Assembly: GCF_002234675.1 (NCBI RefSeq)
Contig: NC_019868.2
Span: forward strand, 26,178,293 to 26,242,292
DNA length: 64,000 nt
Direction of reading: 5' to 3'
DNA from: Oryzias latipes
Lineage: Eukaryota > Chordata > Actinopteri > Beloniformes > Adrianichthyidae
The position numbers and the translations under genes were made by a program. This document shows, one piece after another, positions 13,901 to 26,826 of this stretch; within the stretch, counting starts at the first letter, position 1; every line of letters starts with the position of its first letter. The notes under the pieces are model-generated. The model was given only the letters and a program-made list of their open reading frames with translations. It did no database searches and was not told the origin of the DNA.

Positions 13901-15261
13901 TAAACATATACACGTTTCATATGACCTTCATTTTCATTTCTTGAATCATGATGTTGCAACAAACTTCACAGGTCAAGCAGTTCTGCTATGAAAAAGCTTA
14001 TGCTGCTATTTTCAAAAGCAAGATCAGAAGATCAATTCAAAATTGGTGTCCCAATTAAAACCTGAGGGGGCACACTATAAGCAGAGATTAGTGGTAATCT
14101 AGGCCAATCTCAAAGACAGGGTTTGCTATTTCAGGAAAGGTTTCCTCTAAACTGGATGGCCAAATGTTAAACACGCAGGTCTTCCACTAGTCCATTTCTA
14201 CACCCTCGAGGACACCTTGTATACTTAGGTCTAGAAGTTCAGCCAATGTTGAACAGACGTCTCAACCAACACAGTCCAAAGAACACCAAGAACCTTAAAA
14301 ATGGAAACAGAAACATGTATCCATGTGTGGAGCTCAAACTCCTGTCAGTCAGGTCAAAAAGATTCTCCAAATACTCTATCTAACAATCCCTAATGGCCTT
14401 ATCGGCTATTCCTTACAGCTCAAGGCTCCAACGTCAACACTAAGAACAAGCAGTCATCCAACAGCAGCTTCGATGAAGTCCTGCTCTTGTGTCCTCTGTG
14501 GGGTTTTTTTTCCAACCGCCAATGTTGCAACAGCTCAGTTTGTGTCAAAGCTCTACAGACTCAAAATATGACCAAAAATGTCCAAGGTTTGTCTGGCATT
14601 CTTCACTTACCCAACTCAACACAAGCTGGTCATGAGTAGAGTCAGACAATTAAAAAAAGTCAAATTTGGGATCATTTTCCTGAAAACAATCATTTGAAAC
14701 GTGCTGGAAGCTATCTAAGGCACTCACATACATAAACAGAGTACGGTTACCTGCAACACAAAAGGTTCGGGAAGCTCTTCTCCCCACCAGGAATGACTGG
14801 AATAGGCCTTCTCTTTCTTTGCTATGTTTGACCCAAGGCAACTGCAGAGTGTAATAAAAACTCTATGTGAGGTTGATCTCAGAAGCCAAAATTAAAAACA
14901 AAATAGATTGAGACACATCTCTGGACCGGGAACAGAGAAGGTTTACATGTTTGATTCATCAAACCTGCCTTTACTTTCAAAAAAACCATTTTAGCATTTT
15001 TGGAGGCAAAATGTCGCTTTTTTTAGTCAGTCTCGAATAAAATAATTTGTTGTTTTATTGGTGGTTTGATAAAAGAAAAGTGGTTATTCTATGAAATGAA
15101 ATTTTCATTCATGAAAAAGGGTGTGGGATCACTGCAGCTACGGCAACAAAAATGGTACATTCTTTGCTGCTTCGGGAGTCTAGATTTTTGACCTGGTAAG
15201 TACTAAAAAAGTAGATCTATTCATACTTTCAGTTGTGATTTTAAATGTCCACCATGTGGAC

Positions 15262-15263
<2 letters not shown>

Positions 15264-15332
<69 letters not shown>
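15264..15332. repeat. (AT)n microsatellite
   Basis: About 69 bp of alternating A and T in the nrg2 intron. Confidence 0.97.
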
Positions 15333-15336
<4 letters not shown>

Positions 15337-17029
15337 TCACAAACCTGAAGAGGCTGGCATCAACAGAGACGTGTTTTGATGTTTTTAATCTAATTTGGGA
15401 CTTTTTGTCTTTGTCATGGCAGACAACTCTTGCAGTGAGAAATATTTATTCCACATTCTTTGAGTTGGCATTCACATCTTTTTCGTTTGGCATAAGGCTC
15501 CGTTCAATTCCATGAGATCATTTCAATAAAACTTTAGGGTAACAAAAACCCCCTTAACGGAGCCCACAGGTGGAAGCCGGGGAGGAGGGAGGGGCGAAGA
15601 ATGAGCGCTGAAGGTAAGAAAGAGAATGAACAACTGCACACCTGGGCTTAAATAGGACGCTGAGCAGGTGAGTTAATTGACTGAACCGGCCTAGGGGAGT
15701 AACCTGTAAAACACTGCAGAGTGTGCCTGCCTGAAATTGAGACAGGTCACTTATGTAGTATTTTTTAACCATATATGATGTATATTTAAAAATAAACAAG
15801 TGTGTTACAGCTTTTTCATTTTGAATAAATTACAGATTTAATGATAAGAATTATAATCGTCCTTATATCTGACTTCCCTCCGAACCACATTGTAAATGTA
15901 AATAAAAGTAGAACATATGGTCAGGAGTCAGAACAGCTGAACTTTCCAGTCTTTGAAACACTGAGTAAAAAAAATATATATATCTCTGAATCTCTGAACT
16001 TGGTGTTCCCTCGTTTGATAGCATAAAAAAAAAAGACCCGGCTGTTATCGAAAGCTAATGCAGAATCTCTTTGTAGCTTCAAAGCAAAAGATCTCCCCTC
16101 TGTTGCCCGCCCCTCTGTGCTCCTCGCTGTGCCTGACTGACAGAAGGGCATACATAAGCTGAACCACACACTCCAGCTCAAGTCAGCTCCAGCAGGAGTC
16201 GGAGAGGAGGAGAGACGGTGGGGGGGGGGGCATGAGACTGGAGGTAGGAGGTGTTAGATACACCATCAGTGACAGGAGCATGTTTGAGCATCAGATAACG
16301 CTATTTTAGGAAGAAGCTGTCAATGCATCTAAAAGACTTGACAACAGGAATGATCAGAGGAGACCCATCTCACGCTTTTAACTACTCGGGACGTCAACCA
16401 GGATGGGTTTTGTACTTCTTAACGGAAAGTGAAGTTATTTACAACGGGGGAAACAAGGAGGTAACATTGCAGCTAAAGGAGCTGATCATAGTGATGATAT
16501 GCTGCACAATGCACACTGTGGAGCATCAGCTTTAAAGACGAAACAAACTTATTCCATCAATCACTTTTAACATCTGCAGCCTCCAGTGCTAGATGAATAC
16601 TTAAATGTCTATCTGTCACATAAAACGCTGATCCTTGAAGCTGCAGATCACACAATATAAAACATTACAATAATAGTTAATAATTGTATTTTTATTATTG
16701 ATTATTCAGGATTAATTTAGAAGTATCTATTTTAGCTTTTTTTGTGAGGATTAACTGAACAAAAATACTTCTGATCTCAGTCAAAAACCCTTCGATGTGA
16801 GGCAACAGCAGAAAAGATCTTTGTTTTTTGTCCACATTTAAAAATAAAGATTTCATAATGAACCCAAACCAACATTTTTAACTATTGTTCTGCCAATTCC
16901 TTTTATTTACTGTTTTTATTTATGTATTTTTTTTTTTAAATCCAGAACAAGGTTTAGAATCTGAATATTGTGAGTAGTTTTTGTCTATAAAAGCCCTTTG
17001 ATGGACCGGCGAAGCATCAAACATAAACC

Positions 17030-17115
17030 CCCCTTGAACCAAACAGTGGCTGGGATAGGCTCCAGCAACCCCCAAAAGGGATCAAGTGGTTTATAAACGA
17101 TATGGATGCCTGGAC
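17030..17115 (+). mobile_element. SINE 3' fragment
   Basis: Only the tail of the tRNA-derived SINE is present: 'ggctgggataggctccagcaaccccc' type sequence followed by 'gatggatgcctgg'. The tRNA-like head is missing, as in a 5'-truncated retrotransposed copy. Confidence 0.65.
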
Positions 17116-19999
17116 AGATAGATGGGTGGATATGTCTCTTTTTTTAAACATTTCTTCTTTAATCTCTTTTAACCACACCTTTTTGAAAGCTCTTTGTGTT
17201 ACATTTTATTGTTTCAACCCTGTTATATTGAATAACTAACTTATTGTGGAGTTTGTCTTTTAATATGAATAGTTTTTCCATGTTCCATGATGTTGTGTGA
17301 TACGTTAATATAAATAAATGTATGTATGTGCAGATATTTTTGAACTATAGACACTTCTTTGAGCTTTTATTGTGGTGACATGGAATTGAAATGGTGCCGG
17401 TGATTCAGTTGTGGATGTTATGCTGCAAAACTAATCAAGTTTATTTGCCCTGTTGTAGAAAATCAAACTTTTTAGACTTATTATAGGACATAAAGATTAA
17501 ACAATAAATATTTCATGTAAGTGGACTGGTCAGTTAAAAAAAAACATAATGTATAACAAATTATAAAATGTACTAATATCTTCAAACAAGAAATGAGAAA
17601 TTTGAAATTCAATTTTTAAAAAGCTTTAATTTGTGAGTATTTTTAGGAGGGGTTGAGATACTTTTGTTTGCTAACAAATGTTCTACTTTAATTCAAACCT
17701 TTCAGTTGTTATTAGACTGGAAGAATTCAGAGATCTTTGGAAGAGTCTAAATCTCTGTCGAAACGTTTGTTTTGAGTAAAGTTTTCCTTTCTTTTTTTTT
17801 TCTTGATGAGCTCTTCGGTTTCTCTATCTAATCTGTAAATACATTTAGCCTCTTTTATCATAAAACTAATCACTGCAGTCCAAATAACGACCATTTTGAA
17901 CGATTAAACAAAGAGAAAAATATTTTAACAAAACGTATTTTCAGACCCTGTTTAACCCACATCTTTTCTTTCTGTAGATGTGTTTAGTAGTTTCGGACTA
18001 AAACAACAGGTCATTTTTATCCAAGACTAACTAAGCAGCCAGTTTCTGACCACTGTTGTCCACTGTGGCTTTGTTTCTCACATCCAGGAATGATTGGACT
18101 TTACAGCATCTCATCCGTCAAGGATACTAGAATTCTGCGTCTTCCCTGCATAAATCGTGAACTTGGTCCGAGCATTTGGTCGAGTAAATAAACAGAGAAA
18201 CTCATTCCAGCAATGGCAACTCCATAACATAAACACTGAGACAGAGCCTGGTCACTCCTGCCATTTAATCACCATTGGCTCTGCTTTTAGAAGATCCTTC
18301 TGCAATCTTTATGGAGCAAAAAGATTTACAGTCCCTCGCAGCCAGAAGTCAGTGTTTCTGACTTTAAAATGTCAACATTTAATGATGCAAAAGTCCCACT
18401 TAAGACTCTCAGTCTCTCTTTGACAGTCATGAAGTCTTTTGTTGTATTGATGTCTAAAAGTACAAAAAAACAGCATCGTTGTAAAACAAATCATGAGTAG
18501 AGTCCATGTATGGTCCTGTCTTACTAATGATACTTCCCTCTCTGCTGCTTTGAGCTTTTACATCCATATAAATCTAAACCATGTTCTGCTCACTGCTTAG
18601 AACAAAAGGCCCAGTTTGGGTTAGAAACCCCCGTCAGGGTTTGACCGTCTGCAGCACATTGGTGCAATCTGTGTGTTTCCTGCGAGCTGACAGCCGATCC
18701 CCGAGCTGCACTTTTTAAAAAAATACTTTTTGGTCATGTTTTCAACTTTTCTGCTGCATTTTAGCAACCCTCAACCTAACTTGACCTTCCTGCATCCATG
18801 CAGTGACCTGCAGCAGCAGAAAAAACATGAACACCTGCTGTATGAATGAAACATTTGAAATTGTACTTCGGAGATTATCATCTGACATGACTCCTAAAAA
18901 AACTAAACATTTACTCTTGTTTCACCCCAACATGTATCTTCAGTTGGGAGTTCTTGTATGTATTTGGATGAAACATCCCATAAGCAATGAGGATCAATGT
19001 AACGTCTGTCACAGCGATGAAGCCACGTGCCGGATTTAGCTGAAAGTGGCACATCCCCTCTCCTGACCTGGCGTCTGCTTTGAAAGTGTGTTTAGACGGA
19101 TCGCAACAGCACATGTCATCAATTAAGACGTGATAATTTTAGCATACAAAGGGTTCGAAAATAGAACGTCGCACTTTGGTGTCAAACAGGGGGGACGGAT
19201 CCTTTGGTTGGAACATCTGTGCGAGTTTCTGAGAGGAGAACTTCTATTTAAAGACGGCGCTGCAATCGTAAAGACGAGGAGAAAAAGCTGCCATTTTCCT
19301 GTTTCATGTGATTTCAGATTTTTCATTCCTCAAAGGCCTAAAGAGAGAAAGACACCTCAGATGTTTTGCAGCAGCTGCTCTCGTCTGCCTCTCTTTTATT
19401 TCTTTAATTAAATTGTTATCTATTGTGTGCATGCCAGTTAAAAACAATATGGCAAATTTATGACAAAAATACACACGGCTGTTAGTCCTGTGACTCATAG
19501 ATGCAAAATGTTGGACAAAATGATCATAAAGGGAATTTAATAAACAGACAAAGCTGTCTTTGAGGGAATACAGTTAAACCTTTTGCAATAAAATTCATTT
19601 ATAAGCTGACTGATTATTGAATATTATAATATTCAATAATGATAAAATCCCAGTTTTTAAGTTTTTTTTTGTTCCAAAAAACTGTTGCTCCCATGCTATT
19701 CTTTTTTTTTTTTTTAAAGCACACCTGTCCCAGCAGCTGGGCTGAAAGTAAGAGTCTAAAGTTTGGAAAGCAGGTGAAGGTTGCTGCCTTGTCTCCAGTC
19801 ACGTGCTCAGCTCTCCTGCCTTCTAGCGCACACATGAACCTCCTGCAGGTTAATGCTGTGGATCCACGCTAGTTTCATAAGAAGAAGAGCCGCTGCTTCA
19901 TCCTTAACCCAATGTGACACCGTGTGCGCGCGCATCTCCTCATAAAAGTTCTCTCACCAGCAACCGGGTCGGAGGCCCGTCAGAAGAGGGCTCTCTTTC

Positions 20000-21640
20000 C
20001 ATCACCACGGCTGCTCCAGTGGCCCCTTACAGTGCGCCGTGAGTGTACAGGCAGGTGTGTGAGGAGGGGGGGAGCCTTCAACTTACCGCAGTCCTCGCAG
20101 AGCACTTTATCCACATCCTTCTTCAACTCCGGCTCGCTGGCGTCCACAGGGGCGTACGCAGCCTTGAAAACCAGGGGCTCGGTGGTCGGGTCCATGAAAA
20201 AGATGTATCTGTGGTCCTTCTCCACTGTGATGCAGGGGGCCTCGGAGCCGAAGTCCCCGACGGTCACGAGCTGCTCCCTCACGAGGCCGCCGCTGTTGAG
20301 GGGCCACACGTCCAGCACTTTGACATTCACACTGTAGGGCTCCCGGGAGGAGCCGTTCTCCGGGGAGGAGCGCACCTCGCCCTCGATGACCACGGTGGAC
20401 CTGTACGCCTGGTCCTGGAGGGAGTTGAGACTCGGGGCGTAACAGGCGAAGGAGACCCCGATGACCAGCATGGAGAAATGCACTGGATCAAGCCTCATGC
20501 CGTCAGCCTGTGCTGTGCTGCAGTGCTGCTGGGCGGCGGAGCGAGCTGGAAGAGAGGGACGGCGGTGAACGGGCTCCGGCAGAGCAGGCAGAGCAGAGCG
20601 GCAGACGTTGTGGAAGTGTCCATGCCATCGGTGTCTGCCGCTGCTTTCCCCATACGGCCGCTGGCGTCGGTTAGGGGGGGGGACACCAGCCTAGGAACCG
20701 GAAACGGCCCGCTTCTGCATGCTTAAAAATGTGATTGCTGCATTCTCCTTCAGCTAGCACCCCCCTCCGCCTTATCTCTCCTTATCTCTCCTTGTCCTGA
20801 GAGACAAAACGACGCGCGTAAATTCGCCTCCTCTCGAATCCGGGGCTCGAACCTCTCTCTCCTTCCGTCTCTCTCTCCAGCTAATAGGCTAGCATCGCAT
20901 GGGTGGGCGCACTGCCTCTCTGGAAGGAAAAAAAAGCGCCTTGCGCGTACGGGAATCACAAGAACTGACACGCACCCCACGCACACGCACCAAATATCCG
21001 GTTTAATTTGAGCAGTTGAGAACCCTAGTCGCACATAATCTGTTGCTCATCGAGCAAAACAAAAAAAATAAAAAAAATAACAAAATATTTTTAAAAAAAT
21101 CCGTGGAGGAACTAGACGCGACAGTGGCGGTTATCCGGTAAGGCGTTGCGACGGCAGCGCGCCCCCTCCAGCCTCGTCCCCTGCGCCCCTCATCAAACGC
21201 GAGCGACTTACGTGAGCAAACATCACCTGCCGGTCACTGGCGTCGGTTCGCCACGTCCTGCGCAAACACCCTAACGAGCCGGGCACCCGCTGGCCCGCCG
21301 CCACCGAACCGGCGTGCGATCATGCCGGTGGACTGTGCCGAACCTCTGTTGGGGGGGGGGGGGGGGGGCGCCAGAGATTTTCACAGACACGCAGCGCAGC
21401 GTGCGTCCGCAACCAAGCCCTCCGCGGCTCCTGCTCCAGATCTCCAGCGCAAGCGGCGCGAGGAGGCTCTAGGCGAGTTCAACACACTGCGGATGGTTGG
21501 CGCGATGACTAACGCTTCGAAATTCTCTCAATGGACTCCTGTCCGTTCGCGGCGCTTCGACTGCGCTCAAAGAAAGCCCCGCTCCCCGCAGGACGCACGG
21601 AGCACCGCCAAACCTGTCATGTTCCACTCTTAACACGCAA
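20000..21640 (-). promoter_or_regulatory. nrg2: CpG-rich nrg2 promoter and first-exon region
   Basis: CpG dinucleotides and GC content rise sharply here compared with the AT-rich flanks, and the nrg2 start codon sits inside. The 5' UTR and transcription start should lie between 20499 and about 21600. A run of about 19 G at 21351-21369 interrupts it. The exact transcription start cannot be placed from sequence alone. Confidence 0.7.
20087..20498 (-). CDS. nrg2: Neuregulin 2, first coding exon
   Basis: This exon encodes the N-terminal part of neuregulin 2, a membrane-anchored EGF-family ligand for ERBB3/ERBB4 receptors made largely in brain. It holds 137 codons plus one base and ends at a clean donor (GACTGCG|GTAAGT). 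Conserved NRG2 landmarks in order are CYAPSL and QDQAY near residues 19-32, VKVLDVWPLNSGGL near 60, RYIFFMDP near 97, PLVFKAAYAP near 107 and the terminal VLCEDC. This block precedes the immunoglobulin domain. A hydrophobic stretch near residues 8-20 (HFSMLVIGVSFACYA) may be a signal sequence. The start is the most upstream in-frame ATG found; the human protein has a longer N-terminus. Immunoglobulin, EGF and transmembrane exons are not in the window. I cannot distinguish nrg2a from nrg2b. Confidence 0.93.
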
Positions 21641-23760
21641 GTCACTGCGGTTCACTATACTATTGCCTTGGGATGGCGTGCGCTTTAAGGGCTCTATGGC
21701 AACACGTGGCAGCAACAGCTGACACCAAGTCCTGGATTCATGAAGCGATTTCTGAAAGCGGGTTTTTTATCTACAGCTTTACCACTAAAACTATGTTTTT
21801 TTTTAACTGATTTCAGGTATCTATTTGAGTCCTAACCTACATCCCCCTCCCACAGTCACTGTCCTCTTCGGCTTCAGCATCAAGCCATTCATAAGATTCT
21901 CTTCCCTCCCCATCAGGAGATCTGCATCCTGCATGGAGGAACACTCTTTAAGAAACAAGGAAAACGGAGTAAAAAGATTAAAGTCTTATTCTTGTCTTTA
22001 ATTTGGACCTAAGGAATCACTGCTTCCCCACGGGAGGGGGGTGGGGGTCATCAAGGACCAGTCTCTGTCCGTGGTGCTGAAAGATTGCTTTTCCAGGACA
22101 AATACAAGCAAGTCCAGTGCTGCAATAAAAGCCCACCTATCTGTGTAAAAGTGTTTTTTTATTATTCATCTAATATTAGAAGAAAAAATGTTCAGAAAAC
22201 AAATGAAACATCTTGGTATTGCAATATCCACAATAAAATAGGATTCTTTCAGATACCAGATTATTCCTTTCTCAAGTTATTTCAATAAAAGTTTGAGCAA
22301 AAAGGGGGAGCTTTTAGTATTTTTATTTTTTTAAGACACCAGGACTTCTAATTACCTCATTTGGTTCAGATGACATTGAAGAAACCAGTTTACTCTAGAA
22401 AGCAGGTCGTAGCCTGAAAGTGAACCCACACATGTTCCTTCGATCATTCTGTCGGGAACTGGTGGTTAAGGAACCAGTAGGAGACCAGTATGGTGGAAGG
22501 AACTTAAAAACTGCACAGCTCTCACAGATTCTTGTATATTTGTTTTCAAAGAATCATGTCCAGATTGAAAGTGATCCGGATTCTCCAAAAAGATGATGGG
22601 TCCCTGGACTTTATTGACCAAAAACCAAGAACATGTAGCAAATAATCTTGCTTAAAATCATGTTTTGTGTTCAGGTTAAGTTTAGTGATTACTTATTTTT
22701 GTCCCACAAACTCTCCAGGTTTCAGGTTTCAATCACCAAAACCGCTCTCTGCTGGTTGATTATTCCTAAGCCTTACCATCCATGATTTTCTGTTGAACAG
22801 GTCACCAGTTTTATCACACTTTCATTTAGCCTTGTTTCGAGTTATTCAGGGTCAAGTGTTGTCAAATTTCAATTTGTTTTGAATTTTTAGTTTTTTCCAT
22901 TTAGCTTCTGTCCACAACTCTTGGTTTCCTGCATTAGCATCTCACATTCCTAACTCCTAACAGAATATAGTCTGAACCCAAAACATAACTGATTCATGTA
23001 AAAGTGCATAAAAAAAAGAAAACTATACAACAGATGGCTCCGATTTTACAGGTTTAGGGTGTAATGGATAAAAAAAAGACTACAATGTCAGATCTGGCAA
23101 ACTTTTTCTGAGTCATTCTGAACAACAATTCGAGCAAAAATGGGTCACTGAGATCATATTTTTATATGGTTTAAAATGAATTGATAGATGATTTAAAAAC
23201 AAGTCAATAAATCCCTACAAGCTAGACCTGAAACTCTATTTGTCAGTTCTGAAATTATGCTGTAGGGTTTTTGACAGAAGCTCTTTTAAATGGACTGTTT
23301 GGAGGGAAAAGAGGGAAGGATAGATTGTGTATGTGAAATGAGAGACACCTGTTTGCATGTAAACAGATTTCTCTGCAGGAGAAATTATTTGTTGTTTATT
23401 TTATTTATCTGTTAAAACGTATAAAGTGAAACATTAAAAAATCGTATTTTTCTGTAAATAAAAAATTATTTTATACTTATACACAAGTTGATAATGCAAA
23501 TAAGATAAAATTTACAATTATATTCAGTCATAGCTGTAAAACAAAATAAAGTTTTCTAGAAGAAAATAAAATACAAAAGAGCTCTAAATGACTTATATTG
23601 ACTAAACAAAGAAGGAAAAATGTAATGCAATAGTCTTAAATACATACATGTTTTTATTGGCATAATCTGAATGACATTTCAAGAGTGAAAACCCTTTGTG
23701 AAATATAGCAGCTTCTTAAGAAGATTCTGAGCTTTTAAATTTCATTCCCAATGAAAAGTA
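20499..23760. other. nrg2-pura intergenic region
   Basis: Divergent intergenic DNA between nrg2 (leftward) and pura (rightward). The first 1.1 kb is CpG-rich nrg2 promoter; the rest, from about 21.7 kb, is AT-rich. No coding exon is recognised. The plus-strand open frames over 20043-20726 and 21322-21633 run through GC-rich promoter DNA and match no family I know. Confidence 0.6.
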
Positions 23761-23761
23761 C

Positions 23762-23957
23762 ATGAAGTCCAATAAGAGAATAACAAATCATGACGCTCGG
23801 TCCATCATGCGCGCTTTGCAGACTCCCACACAGCCATTTTCCACGGCTCATTCAGAAATTTCGTCTTTGTTCGCAGCCCTTCTCCGAGGGCTGTCGCATG
23901 GAAGACTGAGGGTGGCGCTGTCCGCGGTGCTGAACCCCCCAGATCAATAATCTACAG
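23762..23957 (+). other. pura: Candidate non-coding first exon of pura
   Basis: GC content rises here and the segment ends in a good donor (CTACAG|GTAAGA at 23957/23958). A very good acceptor, with a long pyrimidine tract ending GCGATAG, follows at 24178, leaving a 221-bp intron and about 81 bp of 5' UTR before the pura start codon. A 62-codon open frame starting at 23762 spans this exon and would be an upstream frame only if the transcript starts far enough left. The 5' boundary is unknown. Confidence 0.45.
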
Positions 23958-24259
23958 GTAAGACTCCCTCTTTGTGTGTTTGCTCCCCCTTTCATTTCCT
24001 CTCACTTCGTTTTTAATGTTGAAACTGGGGAGGGGAGGGGAGGGGGGTCGAGTGTGTGAGAAATGTTGCAAAAACACCTCGACGGTCTTGAACGCAGCTC
24101 TGCTGTGAGCGCACCGGCGGCAGCGGAAAGTAGAGTTCCTTTCCTTTTTTCATCCTCTCTCCTCTCGTCTCGCGATAGAGCGGCGGAGCGGTTTGACGGG
24201 CAGTCGAGGTTGCAGCAGGCAGAGGGAGACGGTGGAAGGTAACGCAGGGAGGCAGCATC

Positions 24260-25105
24260 ATGGCGGACAGAGACAGTGGCAGTGACCACGGAGGGCCCAC
24301 CGCAGGCCCCGGCTCGCTGCCTCCGAGTGCGATGGGCGCCATGTCCCGGCTGCAGCACGACACTGAGGAGCTCGCTTCCAAGCGCATTGACATCCAGAAC
24401 AAGCGCTTCTACCTTGACGTGAAGCAGAACGTGAAAGGCCGCTTCCTAAAGATAGCCGAGGTCGGCGCTGGGGGAAACAAGAGCCGCCTCACTCTCTCCA
24501 TGTCTGTGGCCGTGGAGTTCCGCGATTATCTCGGGGACTTTATCGAACATTACGCCCAGCTGGGCCCGACCAACCCGGACATGGTGCAGGACGAGCCCAG
24601 GCGGGCGCTGAAGAGCGAATTCCTGGTCCGGGAGAATCGGAAATATTACATGGATCTGAAAGAGAACCAGAGGGGGCGGTTCCTGAGGATCCGGCAGACC
24701 GTTAATCGTGGGCCAGGATTGGGAAGCGCGCAAGGCCAGACCATCGCTCTGCCGGCGCAGGGGCTCATCGAGTTCCGCGACGCGCTCGCCAAACTCATCG
24801 ACGACTACGGCGTGGACGAGGAGCCGGCGGAGCTCCCGGAGGGCACCTCGCTCACGGTCGACAACAAGCGCTTCTTCTTCGACGTGGGCTCCAACAAGTA
24901 CGGGGTCTTCATGCGGGTCAGTGAGGTAAAGCCCACGTACCGGAACTCCATCACGGTTCCCTGCAAAGTGTGGTCCAAATTCGGCAACACGTTCAGCAAA
25001 TACGCGGAGGAGATGCGGAAGATCCAGGAGAGGAGTCGAGAGAAGCGGGCCTCCGAACTGCTACCTGAGGGCCCGCACGGCGGAGATGATGCGGACGACG
25101 ACTGA
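24260..25105 (+). CDS. pura: Transcriptional activator protein Pur-alpha
   Basis: Single-exon, 281-residue Pur-alpha, a purine-rich single-stranded DNA and RNA binding protein. In mammals it acts in transcription, replication control and neuronal mRNA transport. The three PUR repeats are intact: about 37-103 (FYLDVKQN...GRFLKIAEV), 117-184 ([20 protein letters not shown]) and 191-255 ([20 protein letters not shown]). The start is chosen because MADRDSGS matches the vertebrate N-terminus. The protein is shorter than human PURA (322 residues): the glycine run after residue 10 is replaced by a short GGPTAGPGS segment and the C-terminal glutamine-rich tail is replaced by an acidic GGDDADDD end. 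One oddity in repeat III is VPCKVW, where human has VPYKVW. It is divergent from nrg2. The next coding gene, psd2, is convergent. Confidence 0.98.
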   Translation: MADRDSGSDHGGPTAGPGSLPPSAMGAMSRLQHDTEELASKRIDIQNKRFYLDVKQNVKGRFLKIAEVGAGGNKSRLTLSMSVAVEFRDYLGDFIEHYAQLGPTNPDMVQDEPRRALKSEFLVRENRKYYMDLKENQRGRFLRIRQTVNRGPGLGSAQGQTIALPAQGLIEFRDALAKLIDDYGVDEEPAELPEGTSLTVDNKRFFFDVGSNKYGVFMRVSEVKPTYRNSITVPCKVWSKFGNTFSKYAEEMRKIQERSREKRASELLPEGPHGGDDADDD

Positions 25106-26114
25106 CCGACCACCGACCGACCGACGGACGGACGGACGGGGGTTTCAGAGACAACCACCGGAGACCAGACTTGAAACTGTAAAATAGAAGGAGAAATTTC
25201 CAAGGGAACCCCCCCCCCCCCCCCAACACACACACTTCACCTCCACAGACATGACAGCCCCTCTGCTGTCTCCTCGCTCATTTTGTCACCCCACCTCCCA
25301 CCCATGTAACAGTAAGCCGCTGCTATCAAGAGTTGAACTGTAAGATATGAACTTTTTTCCTACTTGACTTAAATGACAATGAATAGAGTGTTTATATCTC
25401 TATCAATGACAGATTTTGCACACATTCAAAAAAATAATAATAATAACGTCTAGTTGTTTTCAGACATGCTAAGATTTAATCCAAGCAAATCCAGAGATCT
25501 ATTATATGACCAGTCTTCGTGTAGAGCCAATATTTGACATCAGCACAAAGAGAATATAATGTATGATAAACTTCATGAAACCAAAATCTGAGCGCAGATG
25601 TATAGTTTACTGTAAAGGTACAGCAGAGTTTAAAAAAAAAAGAAGAAGAAGAAAAAGGCGAGCACTCTTCAAAGTGCCCTGCAGGCCACCTGTCGAAACG
25701 CTTGTAGGCTCTTATTTTGAAAAAAAGTTGGCAAAGCAAGACAGTAGGATTTATTTGGACCTAAAATATGGATCGGAGCTGCTTGACGGCCTTTATAGAA
25801 ACACAAGATAACCTCCCTTGTGCTTCTCAAACAGATGGGATAAATTGATGGAGCTCTAATATCAACTCTCTTGCACCACGTCCATGTAAAGAAAAAAAGT
25901 GCTAACTTAGATGTACTAATTATGATTTTGTGAATCAGCTGTAAAAAAAAAAATTCCTTAAGATACCCACGTTTTCTGTGGGTTAAGTCTTTATTACTTT
26001 CTTCTTTTCCTCTTGGGGGAGGGTGGGGATGCAAAAATGGTCCATTTGTGGTGAGGAGGGCGTAGAAACAAGAAAACACTAAAGACAGCTTGTGGCGAGG
26101 CAACGCATCCTCTC

Positions 26115-26122
26115 TGACGTCA
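26115..26122. promoter_or_regulatory. Perfect CRE palindrome TGACGTCA
   Basis: A full cAMP-response-element palindrome in a short CpG-containing patch, with 'cttatac' about 15 bp to its right. It could mark a weak internal promoter between pura and the small open frame at 26698. An 8-mer alone is weak evidence. Confidence 0.3.
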
Positions 26123-26697
26123 TAACGACCCGTGCCTTATACACTCCACTCGTTTACGTGTTCTCACGTGGATGGTCTGCGACCTCGACCGCCGCTGTAC
26201 GTTCTTTCATTTTTACGAGTGTTGTTATGTAGGCAGAGACATAAAGACCCGGCGAGGCTGTGGGTTTTCTCATGTCCCTGCAGTGCGTGGCCGCAACAAA
26301 AGAAGGACAAAAAAAAAAGATAACTCAAGGCTGGGAGGAAGGGGCTGGGATGTGTTGCTCCTGAAGGAGCGTAGAAATGAAACGCGTGGCTTTGCACACC
26401 GTATGCAACACGACGTGGAAAAATGAAAAAAAAAAAAGAGAGACTTGTTTTTGCAGAGTGAAGCCGGGGAAGGATGCTCGGCCGCATCCCCTGCAGCAGC
26501 AGCGGATGCTCCCAGCAGCAGGGCCCAGGCAGGATCTATCATTTTATGGTGCTACAGCCCCTAGACCGCCCTTTGGGTGCCTCGTCGCTTGAAATATGTC
26601 ACTTTCGCATTATTGTCATTCTGATGCTCCTTTGCCCCCGTTCAGAGTTCGTCCCTCCTCTTCACTTTCGTTTCAGGTTTCTCCCTCCCACCAAGCG

Positions 26698-26826
26698 ATG
26701 AAGCCTCAAGCTGGTGTAGGACATTTCATAGTGTGCAATATTGCGTGCGTGCCGATAGTGGCATTGTATCTCATGTACAGACTATTAAAAGAGGAAAAAA
26801 CAAAGATCCGGCGATGTGATCGCTAG
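26698..26826 (+). CDS. Possible 42-residue membrane microprotein
   Basis: A 42-codon frame with G at -3 and a near-perfect membrane-segment pattern: short N-terminus, hydrophobic core about residues 9-30 (HFIVCNIACVPIVALYLMY) and a strongly basic tail (LLKEEKTKIRR). A plausible splice acceptor (TTTCGTTTCAG) lies about 22 bp upstream of the ATG. I recognise no family, no donor partner is obvious, and a frame this short can arise by chance. It is listed as a candidate only. Confidence 0.15.
   Translation: MKPQAGVGHFIVCNIACVPIVALYLMYRLLKEEKTKIRRCDR

Noticed and set aside
15921..16181. 86-residue minus-strand open frame and TATA-like 'catacataagc' near 16.15 kb
   Set aside because: Peptide not recognised and promoter signals weak. 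It could be a conserved non-coding element, but nothing decides it.
20043..20726. 227-residue plus-strand open frame
   Set aside because: It lies antisense to the nrg2 first exon and its CpG-rich promoter. No family resemblance; open because of GC-rich composition.
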